From Roseiarcus sp963806935 (GTDB lineage: Bacteria; Pseudomonadota; Alphaproteobacteria; Rhizobiales; Beijerinckiaceae), in assembly GCA_963806935.1 (NCBI GenBank), contig CAWEAT010000003.1, positions 105,569 through 169,568 of the forward strand: 64,000 nt of DNA, written 5' to 3'. Position numbers and translations under genes: made by a program. Under the pieces are notes generated by a model. That model saw nothing but the letters and a program-made list of their open reading frames with translations. It did no database searches and was not told the DNA's origin. How positions within the stretch are numbered: position 1 is the first letter of the stretch; each line of letters starts with the position of its first letter. Shown in pieces: positions 46,661-54,715 of the stretch.

Positions 46661-47152
46661 TCAGTAGACGACGTGAGCGGGCGGCGGCCCTCCGAGAGCG
46701 CCGCCGACCACCTGGAATGGCGATGCGGCCACTGCTCCGGCCGCGTTGAACGGCGCGGCAAACGGAGCGCCATACGCGTAGGTCGGCGGGGAGCCGAAGA
46801 GCGCAGCCGTGCCGCCAAGCACCCCGCCCACGAAACTGCCTACAATCGAGCCCGCGCCGGTAAAGACCCCCTCAACGGCCTGGCCGGTTCCACCCACGAC
46901 GGTGCCGACCGCGGCCACGGGTCCCCAGGCATAGCTCGAGCTCTGCACGACCACCGGTTCCTGCGCATGAACGACGATCTGCCGACCCTCGTGATAGTGG
47001 GCGTAGTGCCGGTAGTGCGCGTGCGCGTAATGCGTGTGCGCGTAGTGTTTATGCGCGTAGTTCTCTTGCGCCGATGCTGGAGCGGCGAAGGCGAAAGCCA
47101 GCGTCGTCGTCCCGACCGTCGCCACGGATAGAAGAAGATTGCTGAATGGCAT
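46661..47152 (-). CDS. secreted protein with His/Tyr repeats and glycine-rich segments
   Basis: A 163-residue protein. Signal peptide SNLLLSVATVGTTTLAFAFA-APASAQ, then about 25 residues with repeats of the type YAHxHYAH (five histidine-tyrosine clusters, residues 32-56), then Gly-rich hydrophobic stretches (GTVVGGTGQAVEGVFTGAGS, VGSFVGGVLGGTAALFG). The His/Tyr stretch could bind metal. No family is recognised; similar low-complexity secreted proteins occur in Hyphomicrobiales. Confidence 0.6.
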   Translation of the reverse strand: MPFSNLLLSVATVGTTTLAFAFAAPASAQENYAHKHYAHTHYAHAHYRHYAHYHEGRQIVVHAQEPVVVQSSSYAWGPVAAVGTVVGGTGQAVEGVFTGAGSIVGSFVGGVLGGTAALFGSPPTYAYGAPFAAPFNAAGAVAASPFQVVGGALGGPPPAHVVY

Positions 47153-47500
47153 GAGACCACATCCTCTAGCTTGGTGAGCCGGCGCTGCCGCTCAAGATTG
47201 AGTTCCAGTTTCCGCGTGCCGCTTGGTACTCCGTGCGGGCGCCCAAGATCAAGCTATGCGAGGCCCGGCGGCGCCTCCTTGCTTTTGACGACCTGCGGCA
47301 GGGGCCGCTGCCCTCGCCTCCGCCGCCCGCATCCGGTATGATCGGCCGCAAATCTACGGAGCGTCGAGGCGACGGACGAGGCGATCGTGGCGCGTTTCTT
47401 TGCCTCCGGTCCAGAATTGGGCGCTTCCTCGTCGATGGGTTGGACGAATCGGGCAAATCCGGGCCGCCTCGACTGAGGCGCAAAAGGGGAACCGCCAAAA
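47153..47500. other. intergenic region between two divergent genes
   Basis: I see no supported gene; open frames here are codon-biased shadows without start signals. AAAAGGGGA about nine bases before the ATG at 47501 serves as ribosome binding site. Confidence 0.4.
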
Positions 47501-49009
47501 ATGGCAGAGCCTGGCTCAACGCCTTCTGTCCTGATCATCGGAAGCGGTCCCGCCGGACTGTTTGCGGCCTGCGAACTGGCGCGCCACGGCGTAAAGCCAC
47601 GGATCGTCGAACAGAGGCTCGCGCCGCATCACGAGACCCGCGGGACAGCGCTCCAGCCGGCGGTGCTCGACATCGTTGACCGGGCGGGCGTAATCGAGCC
47701 GTTCCTCAGCGCCGGCGTGCACATCAAGCACAGTGAGCTCATGGGTCCGGGCATGCGGCGGATCATGAACGCGGACTTTGGCGGGGTTGGCTGCCGGCAT
47801 GAATTCCAGTGCAGCCAGCCGCAATGGCGAACCGAGCAGATCCTGCGCGATCATCTGGCGACGTGCGGCGTCAAGGTCGAATATGGCGCTGAGGTCACCG
47901 CGGTCGAGTCCGGCCCGGAGACGCTCCGGATCACACTGGCCGCCCGCGGTCGAACGGAGGTCGTGGAGCCTCGCTACCTCCTGGGCGCCGGCGGCGCGCA
48001 CGACATCACTCGCCATTCCATGAGCGAGCACCTGGTCGGGGAGACATACGCCGGCAAATACGTGGTCGCCGACGTCAAGATTGGCCTTGCGATCCCGCCT
48101 GAAACCGCCCGCATCGTCGTCGGCGCCAAGGGGTTCGTCCTGTTCGCGCCGCTGCCGGAAAGTCGCTGGCTCATTTTCGTCAGCCGCGACCAGGCCGACG
48201 TGCGCGACGATCCGCCGACCGCCGCCGAACTCGGCGCAATGGTCAACGCTTTGGTCAGCTTCGACGTCGGGCTGAACGATTTGCGCTGGGTTTCCTATTT
48301 CAAGATGCATCGGCGCGAAGCCGAGAGTCTCGGCGACGGCCGGCGGTTTCTGCTCGGCAACTCCGGGCACATGTCGAGCCCGCTCGGCGGGGAGGGAATC
48401 AACGCTGCATTCATGGACGCGGCCGACATCGCCTGGAAGCTCGCCCTGGTCGTGCGCGGCGCGGCAAGGCCGTCGCTGCTCGCAAGCTACGCGATCGAAC
48501 GCGGCATGGCGGACGCTCATGCGCTCGATGTGTCGAATGACATTCATGGTCATATCGTGGCGTTGGTCGACGCCTTCCGCAACGGCGGCGCGGCGCCCAA
48601 GCTCCCGCCGTCGACGGCGGACCAGATCTTGTTGGCCGCGCGCCGGCGCTCGATGCTCGACGTTTCCTATGCCGGAAGCCCGCTCGTCGGCCAGGCTGGA
48701 GCGACCGTCGCCGCGCCCGAGCCAGGCCTCCGCTTTCCCGATTGCCATCGGCTCAAAGGCGAGCGCCATCACCTGATCGTGTTCGGCGAGGCGCCGGGTC
48801 TGGACGCGATGCGCGCGCGCTGGAATGGGCTTGTCACGATCATGGACGGATCAGGTTTCGACGCGGCGAGGGCCGGCGCGCCTGGCGGCGGAGCCGTCCT
48901 CGTTCGGCCGGACGGCTTCATCGGCTTCCGCGCCGCCCCCGCGGACGCGAAAACCATGGCCGCGCTCGACGCCCACCTCGCGAGCTATCTTATTCCCGCC
49001 GGTGCATGA
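47501..49009 (+). CDS. FAD-dependent monooxygenase (aromatic hydroxylase type)
   Basis: A 502-residue flavoprotein of the FAD_binding_3 (PHBH/PheA-like) group. The FAD loop is VLIIGSGPAGLFAACELARH at residues 9-28; YLLGAGGAHDITRHSM sits where the DG motif normally is (usual G-x-D-G-x-x-S), and FLLGNSGHMSSPLGGEGINA-AFMDAADIAWKL replaces the usual G-D-A-A-H with G-N-S-G-H. The C-terminal thioredoxin-like domain ends with VLVRPDGFIGFRAAPADA. It probably hydroxylates an aromatic compound with NAD(P)H and O2. It overlaps the trehalase gene by four bases. Confidence 0.86.
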   Translation: MAEPGSTPSVLIIGSGPAGLFAACELARHGVKPRIVEQRLAPHHETRGTALQPAVLDIVDRAGVIEPFLSAGVHIKHSELMGPGMRRIMNADFGGVGCRHEFQCSQPQWRTEQILRDHLATCGVKVEYGAEVTAVESGPETLRITLAARGRTEVVEPRYLLGAGGAHDITRHSMSEHLVGETYAGKYVVADVKIGLAIPPETARIVVGAKGFVLFAPLPESRWLIFVSRDQADVRDDPPTAAELGAMVNALVSFDVGLNDLRWVSYFKMHRREAESLGDGRRFLLGNSGHMSSPLGGEGINAAFMDAADIAWKLALVVRGAARPSLLASYAIERGMADAHALDVSNDIHGHIVALVDAFRNGGAAPKLPPSTADQILLAARRRSMLDVSYAGSPLVGQAGATVAAPEPGLRFPDCHRLKGERHHLIVFGEAPGLDAMRARWNGLVTIMDGSGFDAARAGAPGGGAVLVRPDGFIGFRAAPADAKTMAALDAHLASYLIPAGA

Positions 49010-50619
49010 AAACGCAATTCGGCCTCGCGCTCGCCGCGGTCCTCTTCCTCGTCCACCCGGCGCTGGCGCTCGAGCGGCCCGCTCCGCCGCAGATCCTGTT
49101 CGGCGACCTCTACGCCGACGTCGAGCTCAGCGGGATTTTTCCCGATAGCAAGGAATTCGCCGATGCGACGCCGAAAGCGCCGCCGGATGACATCCTCGCG
49201 CTCTATCGCGCCGAGAAGCCGCTGACGGCGGACGCGCTCAAGCGCTTCGTCAGCGAGCATTTCGACTTGCCGGCGTCGGTCGCCGTGCCGGGCGCGGCCG
49301 CCTCGCCTACGCCGCTCCGTCAGCACATCGACGCGCTCTGGCCAGTGCTCACGCGGGAAACGCCGACGGTCCCGCCCTATTCGTCGCTGTTGCCGCTGCC
49401 GCGCGCTTACGTCGTTCCGGGCGGCCGGTTCCGCGAGCTCTATTACTGGGATTCGTATTTCACCATGCTGGGCCTCGCCGAAAGCGGCCGGGCGGACCTG
49501 CTCATGGACATGGTGCAGAATTTCGCCGCGCTCATCGACGCTTACGGCCATATTCCGAACGGGACCCGGTCCTATTACCTCACCCGCTCGCAGCCGCCGT
49601 TCTTCTTCGCCATGGTCGGCCTTCTCGCTCCGGACGACCCTGCGGCGGCCTACGCCCGCTATCTGCCGCAGCTCAAGACCGAGTACGGGTTCTGGATGGA
49701 GGGCGCGGAGGGCCTGGCTGCGGGAGCCGCGCATCGCCGCGTCGTGAAGCTCGACGACGGCTCGATCCTCAACCGCTACTGGGACGACAGCGACGCGCCG
49801 CGCGACGAGTCCTATGCGGAGGACGTCGCGCTCGCGCGCTCGATCGCCCGGCCGCCGCAGACCACCTGGCGCGAGCTTCGCGCCGCCGCCGAGAGCGGCT
49901 GGGACTTCAGCTCGCGCTGGTTCGCCGACGGACGAACGCTCGGCGCGATCGACACGACCGAGATCGTTCCGGTCGATCTCAACGCCCTTCTGTTCGGGCT
50001 CGAGAACGCGATCCGCGCCGGTTGCGAACGGTCGGGCGACAGCGATTGCGCCGGTGATTTCGGCCGCCGTGCGGACGCCCGCCGCGCGGCGATCGACCGC
50101 ACGCTTTGGGATGACTTCCGCGGCGCCTATCTCGACTATCGCTGGACGCAGAAGCAGCGGGTCGACCGCATCAGCGCCGCGACGCTCTATCCGCTGTTCA
50201 CCCGCGCCGCCAGCGACGCCCAGGCGGCGTCGGTCGCCGCGGCGGTTGCAAGGGACTTGCTCGAGCCCGGCGGGATCGTCGCGACGCCGGTCGAGACCGG
50301 ACAGCAATGGGACGCGCCCAACGGCTGGGCGCCGCTGCAATGGATCGCCGTTCAGGGGCTCAGGAACTTCGGCCGCGACCGGCTCGCCGAAGCGATCGCC
50401 TGCCGCTTCATGCTCAATGTCGAGCGCGTCTATCGCGAGACCGGCAAGCTGGTCGAAAAATACGACGTGATCGCAAGCGACCGGCCGGGCGGGGGCGGCG
50501 AATATCCGACCCAGGACGGCTTCGGCTGGACCAATGGCGTGATGCTGAAACTGATGGCGCTCTATCCAGCCGACGCCGATCTGCCGAGCCTCAACCGCTG
50601 CCCCAGCCTCGTCCCCTGA
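49006..50619 (+). CDS. treA: periplasmic alpha,alpha-trehalase
   Basis: Hydrolyses trehalose to two glucose molecules; glycoside hydrolase family 37. 537 residues with signal peptide MKTQFGLALAAVLFLVHPAL-ALERP. The family signatures are PGGRFRELYYWDSYFTMLGL (signature 1) and QQWDAPNGWAPLQWIAVQGL (signature 2); ESGWDFSSRWF contains the catalytic Asp, and YPTQDGFGWTNGVMLKL the C-terminal Glu-like region. The start ATG overlaps the stop of the monooxygenase gene (ATGA), so the two are translated together although their functions look unrelated. Confidence 0.93.
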   Translation: MKTQFGLALAAVLFLVHPALALERPAPPQILFGDLYADVELSGIFPDSKEFADATPKAPPDDILALYRAEKPLTADALKRFVSEHFDLPASVAVPGAAASPTPLRQHIDALWPVLTRETPTVPPYSSLLPLPRAYVVPGGRFRELYYWDSYFTMLGLAESGRADLLMDMVQNFAALIDAYGHIPNGTRSYYLTRSQPPFFFAMVGLLAPDDPAAAYARYLPQLKTEYGFWMEGAEGLAAGAAHRRVVKLDDGSILNRYWDDSDAPRDESYAEDVALARSIARPPQTTWRELRAAAESGWDFSSRWFADGRTLGAIDTTEIVPVDLNALLFGLENAIRAGCERSGDSDCAGDFGRRADARRAAIDRTLWDDFRGAYLDYRWTQKQRVDRISAATLYPLFTRAASDAQAASVAAAVARDLLEPGGIVATPVETGQQWDAPNGWAPLQWIAVQGLRNFGRDRLAEAIACRFMLNVERVYRETGKLVEKYDVIASDRPGGGGEYPTQDGFGWTNGVMLKLMALYPADADLPSLNRCPSLVP

Positions 50620-50633
50620 CCCGAGGCGGCCCG

Positions 50634-50737
50634 TGCAACAAAATCCAAATCGTCCGCAACGAAAACCAAATCCAGCGCAACAAAATCAAAGCCCGGCGCA
50701 ACAAAAACCAAGGCCGGCGCAACAAAAGCAAAATGGT
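50634..50737. repeat. five-unit 21-bp tandem repeat
   Basis: Five copies of a unit near GCAACAAAANCCAARNCCGGC, some degenerate, directly after the trehalase gene. Since the period is a multiple of three, it is open on both strands: on the plus strand with a seven-residue period (QQKPRPA), on the minus strand with FVAPALV-like units. There are no spacers, so it is not a CRISPR. In the rest of 50738-51055, I see no gene. Confidence 0.8.
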
Positions 50738-51055
50738 TTATCTCGACTTTGCAATGACTTAGGCCAAAATCAACCTTTTTCCGACCTCCGAGACAATAAA
50801 CATGGCCACAACGTAGGGCGCTGGACAAGCGCGCGGCTCGGGCTCCGTGGATAACGCCGGACGAGGAACGCACCTTAGCAGGATCTTCGGATTATCGCAA
50901 AGGTTTTCCCGCCGCGACGAGCGCGGCCATGACGACTCATGGCAGAATTCCCGCAAGCGGCAGCGATGACGCCTGCAAGCTTCCGAGGATGAGGATTTCA
51001 TCCGAGGCCGGTTTGCCTTAGGGATGCGCCGGCAACCAGGGAGGGGAGAGCGACG

Positions 51056-52033
51056 ATGAGCGCGAGCGGGATGAAAACGGTCCGCCTGGGCCGGACCGAT
51101 ATCATGGTCACGCCAATTTGCTGGGGCACATCCGGGATCGGCGACATGCCCGACACCTACGGCTATGGCGTCGACGAGCAGCGCGCGCGGGCGACGCTGA
51201 ACGCCATTTTCGACGGGCCGGTCAATTTCATCGACAGCGCGCGCAACTATGGGCTCGGCCGCAGCGAGGAGCGGGTCGGCGCCGCCATTCGCGAGCGCGG
51301 CGGCCTGCCGCCGGGCTTCGTCGTCTCGACCAAGCTCGACCGCGATTTCAAGACCAACGCTTTCGACGCGGCGCGCGCCCGCCGCTCGCTGGAGGAGAGC
51401 CTGAAAGCGCTCGGGCTCGACAGCGTCGATCTTCTCCATCTGCATGACCCGGAGCACGCCCGCTCGTTCAAGGAGGCGACCGCCCGCGACGGGGCGCTGG
51501 GCCAGCTCTTCCGCATGAAGGAGGAGGGGCTGGCGAAGGCGGTCGGCCTCGCCGCCGGCGTCGTGACCCAGATGATGCCGCTGCTCAGCGACTGGGACTT
51601 CGACGTGCTGATCACCCACAACCGATTCACCCTCGCCAACCGCAACGCGGACGCGATGCTCAATCTCGCGCGGGCGCGAGGGATCGCGGTTCTCAACGCG
51701 GCGCCTTACGGCAGCGGCGTCCTCGCCAAGGGATCGACCGCCTATCCCCGCTATGCCTATCAGGAAGCCTCCGAGACGATGCTCGATCCGATCCGTAGGA
51801 TCGAAGCGGTCTGCGCGCGCCACGGCGTCCCGCCCGGAGCGGCGGCGCTCCAGTTCTCGCTGCGCGACCCGCGCATCGCCTCGACGATCTGCGGCGTGAG
51901 CAAGCCCGAACGCGTCCAGCAGACGCTCGACTGGGCGAACTTCCCGATCCCCGAAGCCGCGTGGGAAGAGCTGATGGCGTTGCCTTACGCAACCGACGAC
52001 CCCGAGGCGACGCGCGACTATAAGCTCGGGTAG
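51056..52033 (+). CDS. aldo/keto reductase
   Basis: A 325-residue NAD(P)H-dependent oxidoreductase with the AKR barrel. Catalytic residues are visible as Asp and Tyr in NFIDSARNYGLGRSEERVG, Lys in VVSTKLDRD and His in LLHLHDPEH. The C-terminal ISTICGVSKPERVQQTLDW-type block contacts the cofactor phosphate. The sub-group resembles D-threo-aldose/L-fucose dehydrogenases (pyridoxal dehydrogenase-like), but the substrate is not readable. GGAGGGGAGAG lies just before the ATG. Confidence 0.9.
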   Translation: MSASGMKTVRLGRTDIMVTPICWGTSGIGDMPDTYGYGVDEQRARATLNAIFDGPVNFIDSARNYGLGRSEERVGAAIRERGGLPPGFVVSTKLDRDFKTNAFDAARARRSLEESLKALGLDSVDLLHLHDPEHARSFKEATARDGALGQLFRMKEEGLAKAVGLAAGVVTQMMPLLSDWDFDVLITHNRFTLANRNADAMLNLARARGIAVLNAAPYGSGVLAKGSTAYPRYAYQEASETMLDPIRRIEAVCARHGVPPGAAALQFSLRDPRIASTICGVSKPERVQQTLDWANFPIPEAAWEELMALPYATDDPEATRDYKLG

Positions 52034-52077
52034 GGTCAGAACATGATCAGTGTGTGCAGTCTTAAGCCCTTGCAGGG

Positions 52078-52094
52078 AGTGCACCTCGTGCACT
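52078..52094. promoter_or_regulatory. perfect inverted repeat, probable operator
   Basis: AGTGCAC-CTC-GTGCACT, seven-base arms with a three-base spacer, directly followed by a TATATGC stretch (-10-like) and a second perfect hairpin GGCGCT-GAT-AGCGCC (52107-52121) that ends at the GTG start of the DUF4160 gene. A plausible binding site for the HTH protein encoded downstream. Confidence 0.5.
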
Positions 52095-52121
52095 ATATGC
52101 TGCACTGGCGCTGATAGCGCC

Positions 52122-52361
52122 GTGCCGCGGTTCGTTACCCTCGGCAGAGTTGGAATTTGCCTTTACGCGGACGACCATGCGCCCCCGCATTTTCACATCA
52201 GGACGCCGAATGGAGAGGCTCAAGTTCGAATCGATTCACTGGAGGTTATGCGAGGAGACATCAATCGGGCCGATCTTGATGTCGCCATAGGTTGGGCTCG
52301 ACAACCGGCCAATCGTGAAGCGCTGATGATCGAATGGATGCGTTTAAATGAGCGAGACTGA
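52122..52361 (+). CDS. DUF4160 domain protein
   Basis: Seventy-nine residues from GTG 52122 (VPRFVTLGRVGICLYADDHA). The DUF4160 signature is complete: hydrophobic strand, then DDHAPPHFHIRTPNGEAQVR, a glycine-free turn, and the C-terminal helix NREALMIEWMRLN. An in-frame GTG at 52050 would add 24 residues, but they contain the palindromic site and many cysteines and look non-coding. It overlaps the next gene by 14 bases. DUF4160 and DUF2442 genes are commonly adjacent and suspected to be toxin-antitoxin-like, unproven. Confidence 0.82.
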   Translation: MPRFVTLGRVGICLYADDHAPPHFHIRTPNGEAQVRIDSLEVMRGDINRADLDVAIGWARQPANREALMIEWMRLNERD

Positions 52362-52818
52362 ACGGACCAGAATAGGCGAGCCGATGCCTTCAATAGAGAG
52401 CGTTGCTGCCAGCGACGCCACGCGTATTCTGGTCACTTGGAGCGGCGGCTCTCGAAAAGGGACAACAACAAATGTCGACGTCGCGCCATTAATCTATTCC
52501 AAGAAAGTGTTTGCGCCTCTTAGAAATGATCCTGCACTTTTACAGACCGTTCATACTGTCGAGGGGGGAGCCGCAATCGCCTGGGGAGAGAACGACGAGA
52601 TAGACATGGCCGCGACATCCGTCGAGCGGTTGGCCGACGAGTTCATGACGCCAATGGATTTTTCCGCATTCCTCCAACGGCACTCGCTCTCTCTGGACGC
52701 CGCCGCCGCGCAGCTGGGAATTAGCCGGCGGTTGGTGGCCTATTATGCAAAGGAAAGGGAGGTTCCTCGATATATCGCGCTAGCATGCGCTTACCTCGAT
52801 GAGCGGCTTCCAGTATGA
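52348..52818 (+). CDS. DUF2442 domain protein with C-terminal helix-turn-helix
   Basis: A 156-residue protein. The N-terminal half (ILVTWSGGSRKGTTTNVDVA, then FAPLRNDPALLQTVHTVEGG and IAWGENDEIDMAATSVERLA) is the DUF2442 fold. The C-terminal half (SLDAAAAQLGISRRLVAYYA-KEREVPRYIALACAYLDERL) is a helix-turn-helix of the Xre/transposon-repressor type. It is translationally coupled to the DUF4160 gene and is the likely DNA-binding partner, perhaps acting on the palindrome at 52078. Confidence 0.83.
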   Translation: MSETERTRIGEPMPSIESVAASDATRILVTWSGGSRKGTTTNVDVAPLIYSKKVFAPLRNDPALLQTVHTVEGGAAIAWGENDEIDMAATSVERLADEFMTPMDFSAFLQRHSLSLDAAAAQLGISRRLVAYYAKEREVPRYIALACAYLDERLPV

Positions 52819-52953
52819 CTTATAGCCCTCCGCGTCCTCACCCGGTCAGAGCGAGCCGCACGATCCGGTGCAGGCGACGGTGATCGTCGCCTCGAGCGTC
52901 TTGCCGCCGCTTTGGAAACGCGGCCCGCGCGGACGCCCCGGCCCCCCACTGAC

Positions 52954-54531
52954 CTACCCGAGGGCGATTGCGCTTTCCGCGGCCCGGAACGCGATCTCCA
53001 TGATGGTCAGCGTCGGGTTGGCGCTGCCGGACGAGGGAAAGGCGGCGGCGCTGGCGACGAAGACATTCGGGATCGCGTGGCACGCCAGGCGCGGATTGAC
53101 GACCGACGTGCGCGGGTCGACGCCCATGCGGGCCGTTCCGGCGGGATGGCGGGTATCCGTGGTCCGCTCGAGGAGATCGTCCTCGTCCGGTTCGACGGAC
53201 CAGGCGACAGGACTCGTCGCCTGAAGAGAAGTCGATTGCCAGAAGCGGCGCGCCCGCCGCAAGACCGAGCGAAGAGTTCGTCTATCGGCGGCCGTCCTCC
53301 GCCAGTCCATGCGCAGCATCGGCACGCCAAACGGGTCGCGACGATCGGCGAGCGTGAGGCGCGAAAGCGAGTTCGGGACTTGCTCGATCCGCGCGTCGAC
53401 GAAGAGGTCGACGGATGGAGAAAGGTACATCTGCCTGTGCCGCAGCCTCCAATAGAGGGCGGGGGCGAGGCTTCCGAGATCCTTGGCGATCTCGGCGTTC
53501 GGCAGAAGCTCGAGGAGCCGGCGAGCCTGCGCCGATTTTCCCAGATTGCGGACATAGTGATGGATCGAGCCAGGCCGGAACTCGGGGCGGATCGTGACAT
53601 ATCCGCTGGCGGCCTCGTCTTCGCGCTGGGCCTTGGCTGTGGTCTCGAGGTGGAGCGAGCGCCGAGTCGCTCGGCCAATATGATAGCCGAACACGTGATT
53701 GGTTTGCTTGCCTTGCTTGGGCAGCAGGCGCCCGGCCTCGATTTTGAGATGGTCGATGAAATATCGACCCAGCGCCTCGCATCCGGGGAACGCGCGATGG
53801 TTCGTCTGTTCGTCAAGCAGAAGCAAAAGCCGGGTTGTTTCCAGAGTTCCGGCCGCGAGGATGAACGAGTTAGCCGTGACGGTCAGGCGCCTGCCATTGA
53901 TGCTTCTGGCCTCGACGCCCTCAAGACGGCCCGCGGCGTCATCGACAATGAAGCCGGACACGGTCGCGTTGAGCCAGACCGTTGGATTCGCCCTGTTCGC
54001 GATCGTCTCACGAAGGACGTGGGCGATATTGCGCCGTCGAAATGTCGGCCATTTCGACCATCTCGCTGTCATGTCCTCGTGACCGCCGCGCAAAGGGTCG
54101 TCGGAAACCAAAGGCGACGCAGGCATGCTCTCGTAGGGGCTTTGATCCAGCCGAAACAGGCGCTCGATTTCCGGGACATGGCGGTCGAGTTCGGCCATGT
54201 CGATCGGCCAACCGCTCAAGCCGAGATAGTCCCTCGGCCCAATGTCGTGGGGCGCGAGCGGCATCATCCGGCCGCCCCAGGCGTTCGACGTGCCGCCCAA
54301 AGCGCGAACACGGCCGGAGACGGCGGTCTGGTACGTCTCCGTCGTTTGCTCGATGACGTTGAACGGGTCGACTTCGCGATTGGGTCTTCGCCCGCCGCTC
54401 TCGAGGACAATCACGCGGCGTTGCGAGGCGCTGAGCCGGTAGGCCGCAATCAAACCCGCGACGCCGCCGCCGATGACGCACACGCCGCAATTCGCAGTTG
54501 GCTCGGACGCCTCCGCGAGGTCACGAATCAT
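52954..54531 (-). CDS. GMC family oxidoreductase
   Basis: A flavoprotein of the glucose-methanol-choline family, about 525 residues from ATG 54531. FAD loop: VCVIGGGVAGLIAAYRLSAS, with the ESGGRRP edge; middle: GGTSNAWGGRMMPLAPHDIG; the AAGTLETTRLLLL segment; and the C-terminal active-site block HPAGTARMGVDPRTSVVNPR with VASAAAFPSSGSANPTLTIM (usual His and Asn). Substrate is probably an alcohol or sugar. The start is moved 69 bases inside the longest frame because the upstream start is TTG with no family sequence. Confidence 0.88.
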   Translation of the reverse strand: MIRDLAEASEPTANCGVCVIGGGVAGLIAAYRLSASQRRVIVLESGGRRPNREVDPFNVIEQTTETYQTAVSGRVRALGGTSNAWGGRMMPLAPHDIGPRDYLGLSGWPIDMAELDRHVPEIERLFRLDQSPYESMPASPLVSDDPLRGGHEDMTARWSKWPTFRRRNIAHVLRETIANRANPTVWLNATVSGFIVDDAAGRLEGVEARSINGRRLTVTANSFILAAGTLETTRLLLLLDEQTNHRAFPGCEALGRYFIDHLKIEAGRLLPKQGKQTNHVFGYHIGRATRRSLHLETTAKAQREDEAASGYVTIRPEFRPGSIHHYVRNLGKSAQARRLLELLPNAEIAKDLGSLAPALYWRLRHRQMYLSPSVDLFVDARIEQVPNSLSRLTLADRRDPFGVPMLRMDWRRTAADRRTLRSVLRRARRFWQSTSLQATSPVAWSVEPDEDDLLERTTDTRHPAGTARMGVDPRTSVVNPRLACHAIPNVFVASAAAFPSSGSANPTLTIMEIAFRAAESAIALG

Positions 54532-54626
54532 GTCGGGCCTGACAGCATTAGTTGCGCCCCGAACGTGGACTCCGAGTCGAAGCTTTAGCGCTGGAGCCAA
54601 CGTTCCTCAAGGATAGAAGAGGCGAA

Positions 54627-54665
54627 TGAGCGATCCCTGCTTGTGTTTAGTGCAAGCTTCGCTCA
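54627..54665. promoter_or_regulatory. nested hairpin upstream of the MetE-like gene
   Basis: TGAGCGA ... TCGCTCA encloses an inner stem GCTTG ... CAAGC with loop TGTTTAGTG. It is followed on the plus strand by ACCTTTTTGC. It could be an attenuator or a protein site in the divergent region between the GMC gene and the MetE-like gene; not a match to a SAM riboswitch that I can recognise. Confidence 0.4.
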
Positions 54666-54715
54666 CTTGACCTTTTTGCTTGCGTGCGCGCACGAAGGCC
54701 GCTCTCTTCACCCCA

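Noticed and set aside
50634..50737. Possible CRISPR array
   Set aside because: Units are 21 bases, contiguous and without spacers, so it is an ordinary tandem repeat.
54600..54715. SAM-II or other known riboswitch before the MetE-like gene
   Set aside because: The hairpin found does not fit the SAM-II pseudoknot consensus as I know it; kept only as an unnamed hairpin.
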